Positions 10,935 to 23,800 of a stretch of DNA of 64,000 nt are shown here, piece after piece; the first letter of the stretch is position 1, and every line of letters starts with the position of its first letter. The position numbers and the translations under genes are program-made. The notes below the pieces were generated by a model. That model did not search any database and was not told the DNA's origin. It worked only from the letters and a program-made list of their open reading frames with translations. Source of the DNA: Enterobacter cloacae complex sp. R_G8 (GTDB taxonomy: Bacteria > Pseudomonadota > Gammaproteobacteria > Enterobacterales > Enterobacteriaceae); contig NZ_CP102246.1 in the NCBI RefSeq assembly GCF_024599795.1, positions 868,001-932,000 on the forward strand. Direction: 5' to 3'.

Positions 10935-11699
10935 ATGGCAACCACCCGCTATCCACAACGCGTGCGTAACGAGCTGCGTTTTCGTGAACTGAACGTGCTC
11001 CGTGTTGAGCGTGTAAGCGCTGGTTTTCAGCGCATTGTTTTAGGCGGCGAGGCGCTGGAGGGCTTTAGCTCCCGCGGTTTCGACGACCACACCAAAGTGT
11101 TTTTCCCGGCTCCGGGAACAACATTTGTACCGCCGGTGGTCACCGACGACGGCATTGACTGGGGGGACGGCGTGCGTCCGCAAACCCGCGACTACACGCC
11201 GCTGTATGACGCCGCGAAGCACGAGCTGGTGCTCGATTTCTTCGTGCATGACGGCGGCGTTGCCAGCCAGTGGGCAGTAGAGGCGAAAGCGGGCGACAGG
11301 CTGACGATTGGTGGTCCGCGCGGTTCTCTGGTGGTCGCGGAGGATTACGCCTGGCAGCTGTACGTGTGCGATGAGTCCGGGATGCCGGCGTTGCGTCGCC
11401 GCCTGGAAGGCATCGCCAGCTTGCCGAATCGCCCGGAAATTCACGCGGTGGTCACCGTCGGGGATGAATCGTACAAGGACTATCTGGCGCACCTGAGCGC
11501 GTTCAACATCACCTGGGTGACAGGCCACAACGAGCAGGCAGTGGCTGAGCATCTGGCGGCGCTGAACGTTCCGGCGGAAGATTACTTTATCTGGCTGACC
11601 GGGGAAGGGAAGGTGGTTAAAAACCTGAGCCGTCTGTTTGAGACGGAGGCTATCGATCAGCAGCTGGTGCGTGCCAGCGCGTACTGGCACGCGAAATAG
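10935..11699 (+). CDS. yqjH: YqjH (NfeF), NADPH-dependent ferric-chelate reductase
   Basis: Siderophore-interacting flavoprotein (SIP/FAD_binding_9 family, 254 residues). It releases iron from ferric siderophores in the cytoplasm. The FAD-binding segment RPQTRDYTPLYD, the loop GPRGSLVV, and the C-terminal SIP domain with VCDESGMPALRRRLE are visible. It lies next to its repressor gene yqjI and a probable Fur box. It stops immediately before the stop codon of the convergent gene at 11700. Confidence 0.95.
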   Translation: MATTRYPQRVRNELRFRELNVLRVERVSAGFQRIVLGGEALEGFSSRGFDDHTKVFFPAPGTTFVPPVVTDDGIDWGDGVRPQTRDYTPLYDAAKHELVLDFFVHDGGVASQWAVEAKAGDRLTIGGPRGSLVVAEDYAWQLYVCDESGMPALRRRLEGIASLPNRPEIHAVVTVGDESYKDYLAHLSAFNITWVTGHNEQAVAEHLAALNVPAEDYFIWLTGEGKVVKNLSRLFETEAIDQQLVRASAYWHAK

Positions 11700-12869
11700 T
11701 TACGCTGCCGAATCGAGCTGCGCTTCGCTCACCTGATGTTCGAGCGAGGCGCGGACCTCGTTCAGCGCCTTTTCCTGCTGCGCGAAGTACGCTTCCATAT
11801 TGCTGAGCGACGACACCAGCAGCCAGGATTCTTCTTTCTCCAGCTCCGCCAGCTCGTTCACTAAGGTGTCGATCTGCTCGCGAACCTGGGCCATTTTTTT
11901 GCGGATGCGCTCCAGATCGTTCAGCCTGTCGCTGGCCATCAGCGGCTCGAAGCCCTGCTGCAGGCGCGCCACCAGAGAACGAATGGCTTTGACGTCGCCA
12001 CGCTGTTTAGCCTGGTTGAGTTGCACCATCATCGCGTTGGCTTCTTCTTTCAAATCGTCCGCCACCAGATCCGGGTGACACAGCTTACTCGCCTGCCGCC
12101 AGAGCCGTTTCAGCTCGTCCCGATCCTCTTGTGAAAGATCCTTCCCTTTACGCAGACGCACTTCGGCATCCTGATGCTGCTCGCGGTATTTCTCGTACTC
12201 TTCGTTGGCCTCGTCACGCGCCTGACGCGCTGGCTCTTCCTCACGCGTTAAGCCGCTCTCCAGCTCCAGCGCCTCGGCCAGCAGGTTGGCAATCAGGTTA
12301 CTTTGCTGCTGCAGATGCTTACGCGCCTCGGCTGCCTGTACGGAATCGGCAGGCAGATCGCGCCAGCGCTGGGTGAGTGTTGCCAGCACCTCCACGGCCT
12401 GGGCCATGTAGCGCTGACAGCGGCGATAGTCTTCCTCGCGACGACGCGCTTCAGCCTGCTGGCGGCGCAGGTTCAGCTCGGCCAGCGTTTTACGCAGGGC
12501 GAGGATCTGCTGCATCAGCGGACCCAGGCGGGAGAAATAGAGATCGTTAAACTCATCAAGCTGCTGTACGCGTGCGTTACGGCGGTCAATCAGATCGCGC
12601 AGTCGCTCTTCCAGCGCTTTCAGTTCCAGTTTGCTCGCGGCGACCTGCGGATCGCGCCAGGGGGTAACGGCACGCTGGCTCTGCAGCCAGGCGGCAATCG
12701 CGGCGATGGCTGCGGTGTAATTTTTCTGCTCAAGCGCCACGACGATTGCCTGTAGCTCATCGTCAAACGCTTCATTTTTCAGCCGGGTCAGCTGGCTCTG
12801 AATGATGTCGTCATCTTCCAGTTCAATGGCATTTTTAATGATTTCTAGCCGTTTGATCGGTGTGCTCAT
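11700..12869 (-). CDS. Coiled-coil protein with a J-domain-like HPD segment
   Basis: A 389-residue soluble protein, mostly charged helices. Long predicted coiled coils occupy about 65-245 and 315-380 (for example LEERLRDLIDRRNARVQQLD). Between them lies LWRQASKLCHPDLVADDLKE followed by MMVQLNQAKQRGDVKAI, which matches helices II-III of a J domain with the invariant HPD. Helix I appears weak. It could be a DnaK co-chaperone with an unusual scaffold or only a relic of a J fold. There is no signal peptide or membrane segment. It marks the left border of the accessory region. Confidence 0.72.
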   Translation of the reverse strand: MSTPIKRLEIIKNAIELEDDDIIQSQLTRLKNEAFDDELQAIVVALEQKNYTAAIAAIAAWLQSQRAVTPWRDPQVAASKLELKALEERLRDLIDRRNARVQQLDEFNDLYFSRLGPLMQQILALRKTLAELNLRRQQAEARRREEDYRRCQRYMAQAVEVLATLTQRWRDLPADSVQAAEARKHLQQQSNLIANLLAEALELESGLTREEEPARQARDEANEEYEKYREQHQDAEVRLRKGKDLSQEDRDELKRLWRQASKLCHPDLVADDLKEEANAMMVQLNQAKQRGDVKAIRSLVARLQQGFEPLMASDRLNDLERIRKKMAQVREQIDTLVNELAELEKEESWLLVSSLSNMEAYFAQQEKALNEVRASLEHQVSEAQLDSAA

Positions 12870-13129
12870 GATGCCTTTCGCTTTGGCGCTTAAGTATTTG
12901 AGTTAAGGTTAGTTGTTGGAAACGCTACAGGAAATAATACACACGGATGATGATCGGCGCGATGGGGGATTTCTTTAGATTTACGCAGTGTCACCCGCTA
13001 AATTCTGAAAATGCTGCAAAATAGACCTTAAATTAAATGTGTGTATTTACACTGTTTACTTTTTGACATAAGTTGCGCGTTTTTTGACAGGCAAGTCTGA
13101 AAACGGACTTTATGCAAGGAGCGGCAGTG

Positions 13130-14803
13130 ATGTCAGGGAAAACGTCGATACTACAGGTGCTGGCTGGCATGGCCTTGCTGGCAGGTGCTGCGCAGGCGGC
13201 CCCCCTGACTCCGGCCGACCGTAATACTATTCAGCAGCAACAGCAGCAGCTTCTGGATGAAAACCAGCGCCAGCGTGAAGAGCTGGAGCGCAGCGTGGTA
13301 TTACCGCGTCCTGTTCAGCCCGACAGTACCGCGACCCCGCAAGGTCCCTGTTTTGTTATCTCGCGTATCGAACTGACGGGCGCCACCCTTCTTTCTCCGT
13401 TAGCCAGAGATCGCCTGGTTGCGCCGTGGGTGAACCAGTGTCTTGATATGGCGCGTCTCAATGCCCTGACCAACGCCGTCTCTGACTGGTATATCAGCCG
13501 GGGGTATATTACCAGCCGCGCCTTTTTAACCGAGCAGGATCTCTCTGGTGGCGTACTGCATCTCGCGGTGCTGGAAGGCAAACTCCAGCAAATCCGGCTT
13601 GAAGGGGTTCCCGCCCGCACGCTGAGCATGACCTTCCCCGGCCTCGAAGGGAAAATTCTTAACCTGCGCGATATCGAACAGGGCATGGAGCAGCTCAATC
13701 GCGTACGTCAGACCCCGGTTGAAATTGAAATTTTGCCCGGCGACAGGCAGGGCTATTCTGTCGTTAATCTGACGGCTTCGCCTGAATTCCCGCTCGGCGG
13801 TTCAGTGAGTTTCGATAACAGCGGGCAAAAGAGTACCGGTACCGGACAACTCAATGGCGCGCTGTACGGCAATAACCTGCTGGGGCTGGCGGATAAGTGG
13901 TTTATCAGCGGCGGGCGCAGCAGCGATTTTTCGAACAGCCATGATGCGCAGAATTTTGCCGCCGGGGTCAGCGTGCCTTATGGCTACGGCTTGCTGGACT
14001 ACAGCTACAGCTGGAGCAACTACCTCAGTACCATCGATAATAATGGCTGGCTCTGGCGTTCGACGGGCGACACAGAAACCCACCGTCTGAATGGCTCCTG
14101 GGTGCTGTTCCGCAATGGCGATATCAAAACCGGCGTGTCGGCGGGCATCACCCACCGCATCAACCATAACTATCTCGACGATGTTCTGCTGGCTACCAGC
14201 AGCCGCAAACTTTCAAGTTTCTCCCTGGGCCTTAACCACACGCAAAAAATTGCCTCTGGCGTGGCGACCCTGAACCCGACCTTCACTCAGGGTGTGCCGT
14301 GGTTTGGCGCCGAAGATGATAACGACAAACATGGCGATGTGCCGAAAGCCGAGTTCCGCAAATGGAGCGTCAACGGCAGTTTTCAGCGCCCGGTTGCTGA
14401 CGGGCTGTGGTGGTTGACCAGCGTCTATTTTCAGTGGTCGCCGGACCGGCTATACGGCAGCGAGCGCCTGACGCTGGGGGGAGAGACCTCCGTGCGCGGC
14501 TTCAAAGAGCAGTACCTCTCCGGTGATAACGGCGGTTACTGGCGAAATGAACTCAATTATTCGCTCTTTACGCTGCCGTGGGTGGGGGATGTTGGTCTGC
14601 TGGCGGCAGTTGACGGTGGCTGGCTGAAGAAGGACGGCTTTGACCGTTACGCCTCCGGCACGCTGTGGGGCGCCGCGTTTGGTCTGACGACGGCTCATCG
14701 CGGCTATTCAAGCCAGTTTACCGTTGGCACACCGATGGCGTATCCGGACTGGCTGGCACCGGATCACCTCACAATTTACTACCGCGTATCAGTGGCTTTC
14801 TAA
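13130..14803 (+). CDS. cdiB: CdiB-type two-partner secretion outer-membrane transporter
   Basis: Omp85/TpsB transporter of the ShlB/FhaC/HecB family (557 residues) that exports CdiA through the outer membrane. It has a signal peptide ending GAAQAA, an N-terminal plug helix rich in Gln/Glu (about 25-60), two POTRA domains (about 70-220), and a 16-strand barrel with the conserved loop motif TSVRGFKEQYLSGDNGGYWR near residue 460. I chose ATG 13130, eight bases after AAGGAG, over ATG 13112, which overlaps that site. It lies 9 bases upstream of cdiA, so the pair is one operon. Confidence 0.94.
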   Translation: MSGKTSILQVLAGMALLAGAAQAAPLTPADRNTIQQQQQQLLDENQRQREELERSVVLPRPVQPDSTATPQGPCFVISRIELTGATLLSPLARDRLVAPWVNQCLDMARLNALTNAVSDWYISRGYITSRAFLTEQDLSGGVLHLAVLEGKLQQIRLEGVPARTLSMTFPGLEGKILNLRDIEQGMEQLNRVRQTPVEIEILPGDRQGYSVVNLTASPEFPLGGSVSFDNSGQKSTGTGQLNGALYGNNLLGLADKWFISGGRSSDFSNSHDAQNFAAGVSVPYGYGLLDYSYSWSNYLSTIDNNGWLWRSTGDTETHRLNGSWVLFRNGDIKTGVSAGITHRINHNYLDDVLLATSSRKLSSFSLGLNHTQKIASGVATLNPTFTQGVPWFGAEDDNDKHGDVPKAEFRKWSVNGSFQRPVADGLWWLTSVYFQWSPDRLYGSERLTLGGETSVRGFKEQYLSGDNGGYWRNELNYSLFTLPWVGDVGLLAAVDGGWLKKDGFDRYASGTLWGAAFGLTTAHRGYSSQFTVGTPMAYPDWLAPDHLTIYYRVSVAF

Positions 14804-14812
14804 GGGACAGGG

Positions 14813-17800
14813 ATGATGAAACAGGATCAGGTTCGTTTTTCACAGCGCGCGCTGAGCGCGTTACTGAGCGTGCTGCTGGCGACTCAGCCGCTGTTACCCG
14901 CGGTGGCGGCATCCATCACCCCGTCCGGCAATACGCAGATCGACAAGACGGCCAACGGCGTGCCGGTGGTGAACATCGCCACGCCGAACCAGTCCGGTAT
15001 TTCCCATAACAAATACAACGACTACAACGTCGGGAAAGAGGGGCTGATTCTCAATAACGCGACCGGGCAGCTTAACCAGACTCAGCTTGGCGGGCTTATC
15101 CAGAATAACCCCAACCTGAAGGCCGGGCAGGAAGCCAAAGGCATCATCAACGAAGTCACCGGCGCTAACCGCTCGAATTTGCAGGGCTATACCGAAGTGG
15201 CCGGCAAGGCGGCGAACGTCATTGTGGCGAATCCCTACGGTATCACCTGTAACGGCTGCGGATTTATCAACACGCCGAATGTGACCCTCACCACGGGTAA
15301 ACCGGTGCTTGATGCCAGCGGTAAGCTGCAATCTCTTGATGTAACCCAGGGTGCGGTCACCATCGAGGGCGCGGGCCTGAATGGCTCGCAGAGCGATGCG
15401 GTGTCGATCATCTCCCGTGCGACGGAGATCAACGCGCAACTGCATGCGAAAGATTTACGTGTTGTTGCAGGGGCGAACCGCGTAGCGGCGGATGGCAGCG
15501 TCAGTGCGTTAAAAGGTGAAGGTACCGCCCCGAAGGTCGCGGTGGACACCGGCGCGCTGGGCGGCATGTACGCTAACCGGATCCGTCTGGTCTCCAGTGA
15601 AACGGGGGTGGGCGTAAACCTGGGCAACCTTAACGCGCGACAGGGAGATATTGCGCTCAGCAGCGCGGGAAAAGTGGTGCTGAAAGACACCCTTGCCAGT
15701 GGCAGCACCACGGTCAGCGCGGCGGACGTAACGTTACGCGGGGACCATAAAGCGGGTGGCAACGTCACGGTCTCCGGCCAGACGGCGCTGACGCTTGACC
15801 AGGCTCACGTTGCCGCCGATAACAACCTTCAGTTAACAACCCGCGGCACGCTGACGCAAAACGGCGGTGCGTTCACGGCGGCAAATGACGCTACGCTTGC
15901 CGCGACCACCCTGATCCAGAGTGCAGATGCCCGGGCAAGCGCGGGCCGTCATCTTGCCGTAAATGCTGAGAAAAACGCGGCGCTTAACGGTTCTGTTGTG
16001 GCGGGTCAGCAGTTGTCGGTCAAGGGTGGCGAGCTGGTGCAGCAGGGAAGTCTCAGTGCCGCAGAGATTGCCCTCACCGCGCAGACGCTGACGCAGGAGA
16101 GCCGCAGCACAACAAATGCCAGTGGCAACATCGCGCTTACCACGTCTGGCCACAGCCAACTGAAAGGCAGCACCGCCGCCGGACACTCTCTCGCCGTCAG
16201 CGCGGGCAGCCTCGCGAACAATGGCACATTAGCCGCCGTGGCGGATGCCCGGATTAACACCGGTAAATTCAGCAATACCGGCACCGTTCAGGGCAACAGC
16301 CTGACCGTCTCCGGAACGGATATCACCAGCTCTGGCACGCTGAAGAGCGCCTCCACGCTGGATATCCGCGCACGCAATGCCACGCTTTCCGGTGAGACCG
16401 GCGCGAAAGGCAAAACCACCGTAACCGCGAGCGGTAACCTGAACAACAGTGGCGCGCTTATCAGCGATGACACGCTGACGCTGAACGCGGCGCAGATCGT
16501 CAACAGCGGTACGCTTTCCGGTGTCCGGGGGGTTACCACCTCAGCAGAGACGTTCACCGCCAGCGCAAAGTCAGTGACCCACAGCGACGGGGACGTGGCG
16601 CTGAACAACACCGATACCACGCTGGCAGGTGAAACCAGTGCCGGTGGCACCGTCACCGTGCAGGGCCGCAGCCTCAACACCACGGCCACGGCACAGACGC
16701 AGGGCAACAGCGTCGGCGTGGCCGTGCAAAACGCAAACCTTGAAGGCACTCAGGCTGCCAAAGGCAACCTGACGTTGAAGGCTGACAGCAGCCTTAACCA
16801 CACGGGGAAATCATCAGCCTCAGGGCTTAAGGTTGAAACCGGCCATCTCAGCAACGGTGGAACCCTGACGGCCTCCTCCCTTGCAATCGACAGCCCTGAG
16901 GTCACTAACGGTGGTCTGATCCATGCCGGACAAACGCTGTCGCTGGTTTCCCGTCTGCTGGATAACCGCAGCAGCGGCGTGCTGTACAGCCCGGCGGCGC
17001 TGTCACTTTCCCTCTCTGAACTGAACAACGCCGGTATTATCACCAGCGACGCGGCGCTTTCTCTCTCTGGTTCAAATCTGACCAACAGCGGCGAGCTGAG
17101 CGGTGCTTCACTGGCAATTGATTACGAGACGCTGAAGAACAGCGCGGGTGGTCTGCTGCTGGCTCACGGGGCCAACCGCATCACGGCACAGTCGGTGTCC
17201 AGTGCGGGCAGCATGGTGGGCAACACCCTGACGCTGAATGCCGATCGTCTGGAAAGTGCCGGTCTGTTACAGGGCGATAGCGCATTATCACTGACCGCCG
17301 GGATCCTGAATTTACTGACAGGCTCCCGCACGCTGACGGGGGGAGAACTCGGCTTTTCAGGTACCACGCTGACTACCGCAGGGCAGCTCCAGGGACAGGA
17401 TGTCAGCATCCGTGCCTTTGACTGGAATAACCGCGGAAGTTCCCTTGCGACCGGCTCACTTGACGTGACGACCGCCGGAACACTCAGCAATACCGGCGAA
17501 CTGATGAGCCAGGGCAACGGCACGCTGAATGCGGTCAATACCGTTAACAGCGGCAATATGTTGTCGGCCGGTGACCTTTCGCTTAACGGAAAGACGCTGC
17601 GCAACAGCGGTACGCTTCAGGGGAACCGCGTCACCGCGCATCAGGACAACATCACGAACAGCGGAACGCTGACCGGGATTGCCGCCCTGACGCTGGCCGC
17701 GCGCCTGGAGATGGCGGCGCCATTACTGACGCTGGTGAATGACGCGTCGGGATCGTTGCTGACCGCGGGCGAGTTGTCCGTGACGGGCGGCGATCTGCGT

Positions 17801-20800
17801 AACGCAGGGCAATGGCAGGGGAAACGGGTACTTATTCATGCGCAGGCGCTTACGAACGGCGGTGCGATCCAGGCAGAAAATTTACTGGATGCGCAAATTG
17901 TCAGCACCCTTACCGGGACAACGGGCAGCAAAATCACCTCCAATGGAGAACTGGCGCTCTCAGCACTGACGCTGGCAAACAGCGGGCAGTGGATTGCAAA
18001 ACACCTCACGCTGGGGGCCAGTACCCTGAACAACAGCGGTGAGATCACCGGCGTTGATGCGCTTTCGGTCGCCCTTACGCAGATGAATAACCAGGCCGGA
18101 GGAAAACTGCTCAGTGCAGGCGCGCTGACGCTTGATGCGGACAATGCAACGAACGCCGGGCAAATCCAGGGGAAAGCGACCACGGTTACCGCCGGGCAAC
18201 TCATTAACAGCGGACGGCTTCAGGGAGAAGCGCTGACGCTGAATGCCTCGGGCGCGCTGAACAATACCGCCAGCGGTGTGCTGCTGAGCGAGAATGCGCT
18301 GACGGTATCGACAGCCACGCTGAACAATCAGGGCACGCTGCAGGGCGGTGGGGAATCTTCGGTGAAGGCCACCACCCGCGTACAGAACGACGGCAAAATG
18401 CTCTCCGGTGGCAAACTCACGCTGACCGCACCGGAACTGGAGAACAGCAGCAGCGGTCTGGTTCAGGCGGTGAGGTTGCTGCTGGATGTGGTGAACGCGG
18501 CAAATAGTGGGCGGATACTCGCCACCGACAACGCTGAGCTACGGGGAACGGCGCTGACCAACGACGGCATGCTGCAGGGCGCAGACCTGCTGGTTAATTA
18601 TCAAAAACTGAGTAACAGCGGTACGGCTCTCGGTACCCGTTCGCTTACGGTGAAGGGCGATGAGATTACCCATTCTATCAGCGGTAAGTTGTTCAGCGCG
18701 GGTAACCTCACGCTCAACAGCGGCACGCTGAAAAACGCCGGACAGATTGTGGCGCTGGGGGATGTTACGCTTCATCTGTTAAATGCGCTTGAGTTCAGTG
18801 GAACGCTGGCCGCCAGCAACACCCTGTCTCTCACCGCTCAGGGGGATATCACCAATAATGGCACCTTACAGGGAAACAGCCTCGTTCTGAGCACGGGTGG
18901 AGTATTAACCAACAACGGCCAGTTCACTGCAGGTAAGGGTGACAGCACGTTCAGCGCGCAACGTATTGTGCTCAATGCAGCCGGTAGCCTCTCGGCAGGC
19001 GGCGACGTGGTATTTAACAGCCTGAGCGATATAACCGTAAATGGTTTTACCGGTACGGCTGGCAGCCTGACGATGAATGCTGTGGGCACCTTGCTCAATA
19101 CCGCACTGATTTATGCCGCAAATAATATGCAGCTCTTTGCCGACCGTATTCATAACGTCTACGGCGATATTCTGGCAGGGAATAGCCTGTGGATGCAGAA
19201 AAATGCGGCGGGTGCGGCGAACAGTGAAGTGGTGAATACGTCCGGGAATATAGAGACGCAGAAAGGTGATTTGACCGTCGCAACAGGGCTGCTGAGCAAT
19301 AAATGGGAGCAGTTGGATGTGGAAGTGCTGCCTGAGCAGGCGGTGACTTCGTTGCCGTGGGTAACAATGACGGAAGCGTTGATCCCAGCAGGCTGGTTGC
19401 CCCGGGAGGAATATGATTGGTTTGTGACAGACTTCGGTGGCAGTGGTACTGGAGCCCCTGGTTTCAAACCGGAATCCTGGGCGACACCTTACGAAGCATA
19501 CTATGAAAAAGCCTTTGCCGTTCTTGAGTCTGAAGTTCGGGTAAACGCGACGGGCAAAGCCGCCAGGATCGCCTCCGGGCGCGATCTCTTTATTACTGCG
19601 GGTGAACTTGATAATCAGGCGAGTTTTATTCTTGCGCAACGTGACGCCACGTTAAGCGGGAGCGTATTAAACAATCAGTCATGGGAATCGGGTAAGCGGA
19701 TCACTTATCAGGTTTACCACTATGATGCATCCGAGACGCAGGGACGCCTGGGAAGCATGAAGCCTAACCCGGCAAAAACAGGGGATGTGCACGATACCAT
19801 CCGGTACCTTGCTACTGGCGAGAGATACACTGCAACCGAGGGAACAGCAACGAGTTACCGTGCCGTTATTCAGGCAGGCGGTAATATTCACGCCACCTTC
19901 ACCAACGACATCAGCAACACTCTCGTCACCGCCAACACGGACGGCTTTAGCAATACGATTGCCGCCCCTACGCTGACCCCGCTCAGCAACCAGTCCATTA
20001 CCAGCGGCGAGCAGGCGCAGGCCCTTGTCGAAGCGGATGCGCAGGACATCACCACGCCGCAATGGCGTGATGCGGTGAGTGACGCCCTGAAAGATATCTC
20101 CGGTGGTTCATCACTCTCCAACCAAAACGGCAGCAGCGGTAACTATCCACTGCCGTCTGGCAATAACGGCTATTTTGTTCCCTCCACCGACCCCGATAGC
20201 CCGTATCTGATTACGGTGAACCCGAAGCTCGATGACCTCGGCAACATGGACGACAGCCTGTTTAATGGACTGTATGACCTGCTTGGCATAACACCCGGTG
20301 CCACACCGCGTGAAACCAACAGCGCGTACACCGATCGGAACCAGTTCCTTGGCTCGTCCTATTTCCTGGACAGGCTCGGCCTGAACCCGGATCGCGACTA
20401 CCGCTTCCTCGGCGACGCGGCGTTTGATACCCGTTACGTCAGCAACGCGATTCTGAACCAGACCGGTAGCCGCTATATCAACGGCATCGGTTCCGATCTC
20501 GATCAGATGCGCTACCTGATGAACAGCGCCGCAGAGCAACAAAAAACGCTGGGGCTGAAATTTGGCGTGGCGCTTACGGCTGAGCAGGTTGCCGCGCTCG
20601 ATAAAAGCATGCTCTGGTGGGAGTCAGCGACCATCAACGGTCAGACGGTGATGATCCCGAAAGTCTACCTGTCGCCGAAGGATGTCACCGTTCACAGCGG
20701 CAGCGTGATTAGCGGCAATAACGTCCAGCTGGCGGGCGGGAACGTCATTAACAGCGGCAGTACGATTGCGGCGCAGAATGGGCTATCAATCGACAGCAGC

Positions 20801-23800
20801 AACAGCCTGAGCAACCTCAATGCGGGGCTGCTGAGCGCAGGCGGCGGGCTGAACCTGAGCGCGCTGGGGGATATCAATAACATCGGATCCACCATCAGCG
20901 GCAAAACGGTAGGGCTGGAGAGCGTCGCGGGCAGCATTAACAACATTACCCGCGCACAGCAGTGGAATGTCGATGCGGGAAATGTGCATTTCAGTGGCAC
21001 CGATGTCGGCAAGACGGCCTCCATCACCGCCACCGACGGGCTGACGATGCGCGCCGGACAGGATATCAACGTGACCGGCGCAAACGTCTCGGCGGGTGGC
21101 CGCCTGGGTATGGCGGCGGGGAATGATATCAACATCACCGCCAACGAGATCGCGACCAGCGAAGGACGCGCCGGGCGCAACCGCGCGACCACGGAGACGG
21201 CGTCCGTCACGCATCAGGGCAGCACCCTGAGCGCGGGCGGTGACCTCACCTTGCAGGCAGGTAACGATGTGAATGCCCGTGCGGCGGCGATAGCGGCGGA
21301 AGGCGATGTGGGCATTCAGGCCGGTCGGGATGTGAACCTGCTGGCGGAAGCGTCGATGGAACGCTCCAGCAGCCAGGTGAAGAAAAAAACCGCCATTGAC
21401 GAATCTGTACGTCAGCAGGGTACGGAGATTGCCAGCGGGGGGAATACGGTGATCCTCGCAGGGCGCGACGTAACCGCGCAGGCGGCTGACGTGACAGCGC
21501 AGGGCGATATTGGCGTGGCGGCAGGCCGCGACGTAAATCTGACGACGGCGACGGAGAGCGATTACCGCTATCGGGAACAAACTAAAACCAGTAGCGGCTT
21601 CCTGAGCAAAAAGACCACCCACACCATCGAGGAAGACAGCGCGACACGGGAGAAAGGCTCGCTGCTGAGCGGCGACAATGTAACGGTGTCGGCGGGTAAC
21701 AACCTGCGGGTGTTAGGTTCAGCGGTCGCTGGCGACGGCGATGTGGCCCTTTCCGCGGGCAACAATGTGGACATCGTGGCGGCGACCAACACCGACACGG
21801 CCTGGCGCTTTAAGGAGACCAAAAAGTCCGGCCTGATGGGCACGGGCGGCATTGGCTTCACCATCGGCAGCAGCAAGTCCACCCACGATCTTCGCGAGCA
21901 GGGTACCACCCAGAGCGAGAGCTTCAGCATCGTCGGCTCGACGGGCGGCAACGTCAGCATTGCAGCGGGCAAACAGGCGCATATCGGCGGGGCAGATATC
22001 ATCGCACAGAAGGATATCAGCCTGACCGGTGACAGCGTGGTGATTGAGCCGGGGCATGACAAACGCACCCGCGATGAGAAATTTGAGCAGAAGAGCAGCG
22101 GACTGACGGTGGCGTTGTCCGGGGCGGCGGGGAGCGCGGTGAATAACGCGGTCACCACGGCCCAGAGCGCGAAGCAGAGCAGCGACTCACGTCTGGCGGC
22201 ACTGCAGGGTACGCAGGCGGCGCTGTCAGGCGTACAGGCCGGACAGGCCGTGGCGCTGGATCAGGTGAAGGGCGACTCTGACAAACGCAATAACAACACC
22301 ATCGGCGTCAGCGCGTCGATTGGGTCACAGTCGTCCAAATCCTCATCGCACATGGAGAGCGAAACGACCACGGGCAGCTCCCTGAGTGCAGGCAATAACG
22401 TCACGATAAAAGCCACCGGAAGCGACATCACCGTGGCGGGAAGCCAGATTAAGGCCGGAAAGGACGTGACGCTTGATGCAGTACGGGACGTCAACCTGAT
22501 TGCCTCGCAGGACACGCAGCAGACAACGGGTAAAAACAGCAGCAGCGGTGGCAGCCTGGGTGTTGGAGTGGGTGTCGGTTCCGGTGGGGCGGGCATCAGC
22601 ATCTCGGCGAACGCAAACAGCAGCAAGGGGCACGAGAAGGGCAACGGTGTCTGGCAGAACGAGACCACGGTGGATGCGGGTAACCGCGTGACCATCAACA
22701 CCGGGCGCGACGCGACGATCGCCGGGGCGCAGGTGAGCGGCGAAACCGTGGTGGCGGATATCGGGCGCGACCTGACGATTGCCAGCACCCAGGACAGCGA
22801 TCACTACAACAGCAAGCAGAACAGCGTCAGCGGCGGTGCGGGTTACACCTTTGGTGCAGGCGGTTTCTCCGGCAGCATCAATGTCAGCCGCGACAAAATG
22901 ACCAGCGACTACGACTCGGTGCAGGAGCAGAGCGGGCTGTTTGCAGGCAACGGCGGGTTTGACGTGACGGTGGGCAACCATACGCAGCTCGACGGCGGGG
23001 TGATTGCCTCCACGGCGACGGCGGATAAAAACCGTCTAGATACGGGCACGCTGGGCTTTAGCGATATCCACAACCAGGCGGATTTTAAGACGGAGCATCA
23101 GGGCGCGGGTATCAGTTCGGGCGGCAGCATCGGCAAGCAGTTTGCCGGGAATATGGCGAACGCTCTGCTGGCCGGAGGCGGTAACAGCGGTCACGCGGAA
23201 GGGACAACACAGGCGGCGGTGAGCGAAGGGACGCTCATCATCCGCGATAAGGAGAACCAGAAGCAGGATGTGGTGGACCTGAGCCGCGATGCGGAACATG
23301 CGAACGGCAGCATCAGCCCGATATTTGACAAGGAGAAGGAGCAGCAGCGCCTGCAGGAAGTGCAGTTGATTGGTGAGATTGGCTCGCAGGCGGTGGATAT
23401 TGCGAATACGCAGGGCGAGATAAACGGGCTGAATGCAGGCAGAAAAGAGCTTGCAGATAAAGGGATAACCGAGCCGGGGGCGGATGCCAGCGACGCACTG
23501 AAAAAGGCCTATCAGGATGCGCTGCGCGGGACCGATGCGTACAAAACCACGACGGCGAAATATGGCACGGGCAGCGACCTGCAGAGGGGTATCCAGGCGG
23601 CGACGGCCGCGCTTCAGGGGCTGGCGGGCAGCGACCTGACGGCAGCACTGGCGGGGGCTTCGGCACCGGAGCTGGCGTATCGTATTGGTCACGGCATGGG
23701 GATCGATGACAGTACGGCAGCGAAAACCATTGCGCATGCCATCCTGGGCGGTGCGGTTGCGGCGCTGCAGGGAAACAGTGCGGCAGCGGGTGCGGCAGGG

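Noticed and set aside
20786..21622. Long open frame on the minus strand inside cdiA
   Set aside because: It mirrors the GC-rich repeat coding of cdiA, lacks a ribosome-binding site and shows no domain. Similar antisense frames occur throughout cdiA.
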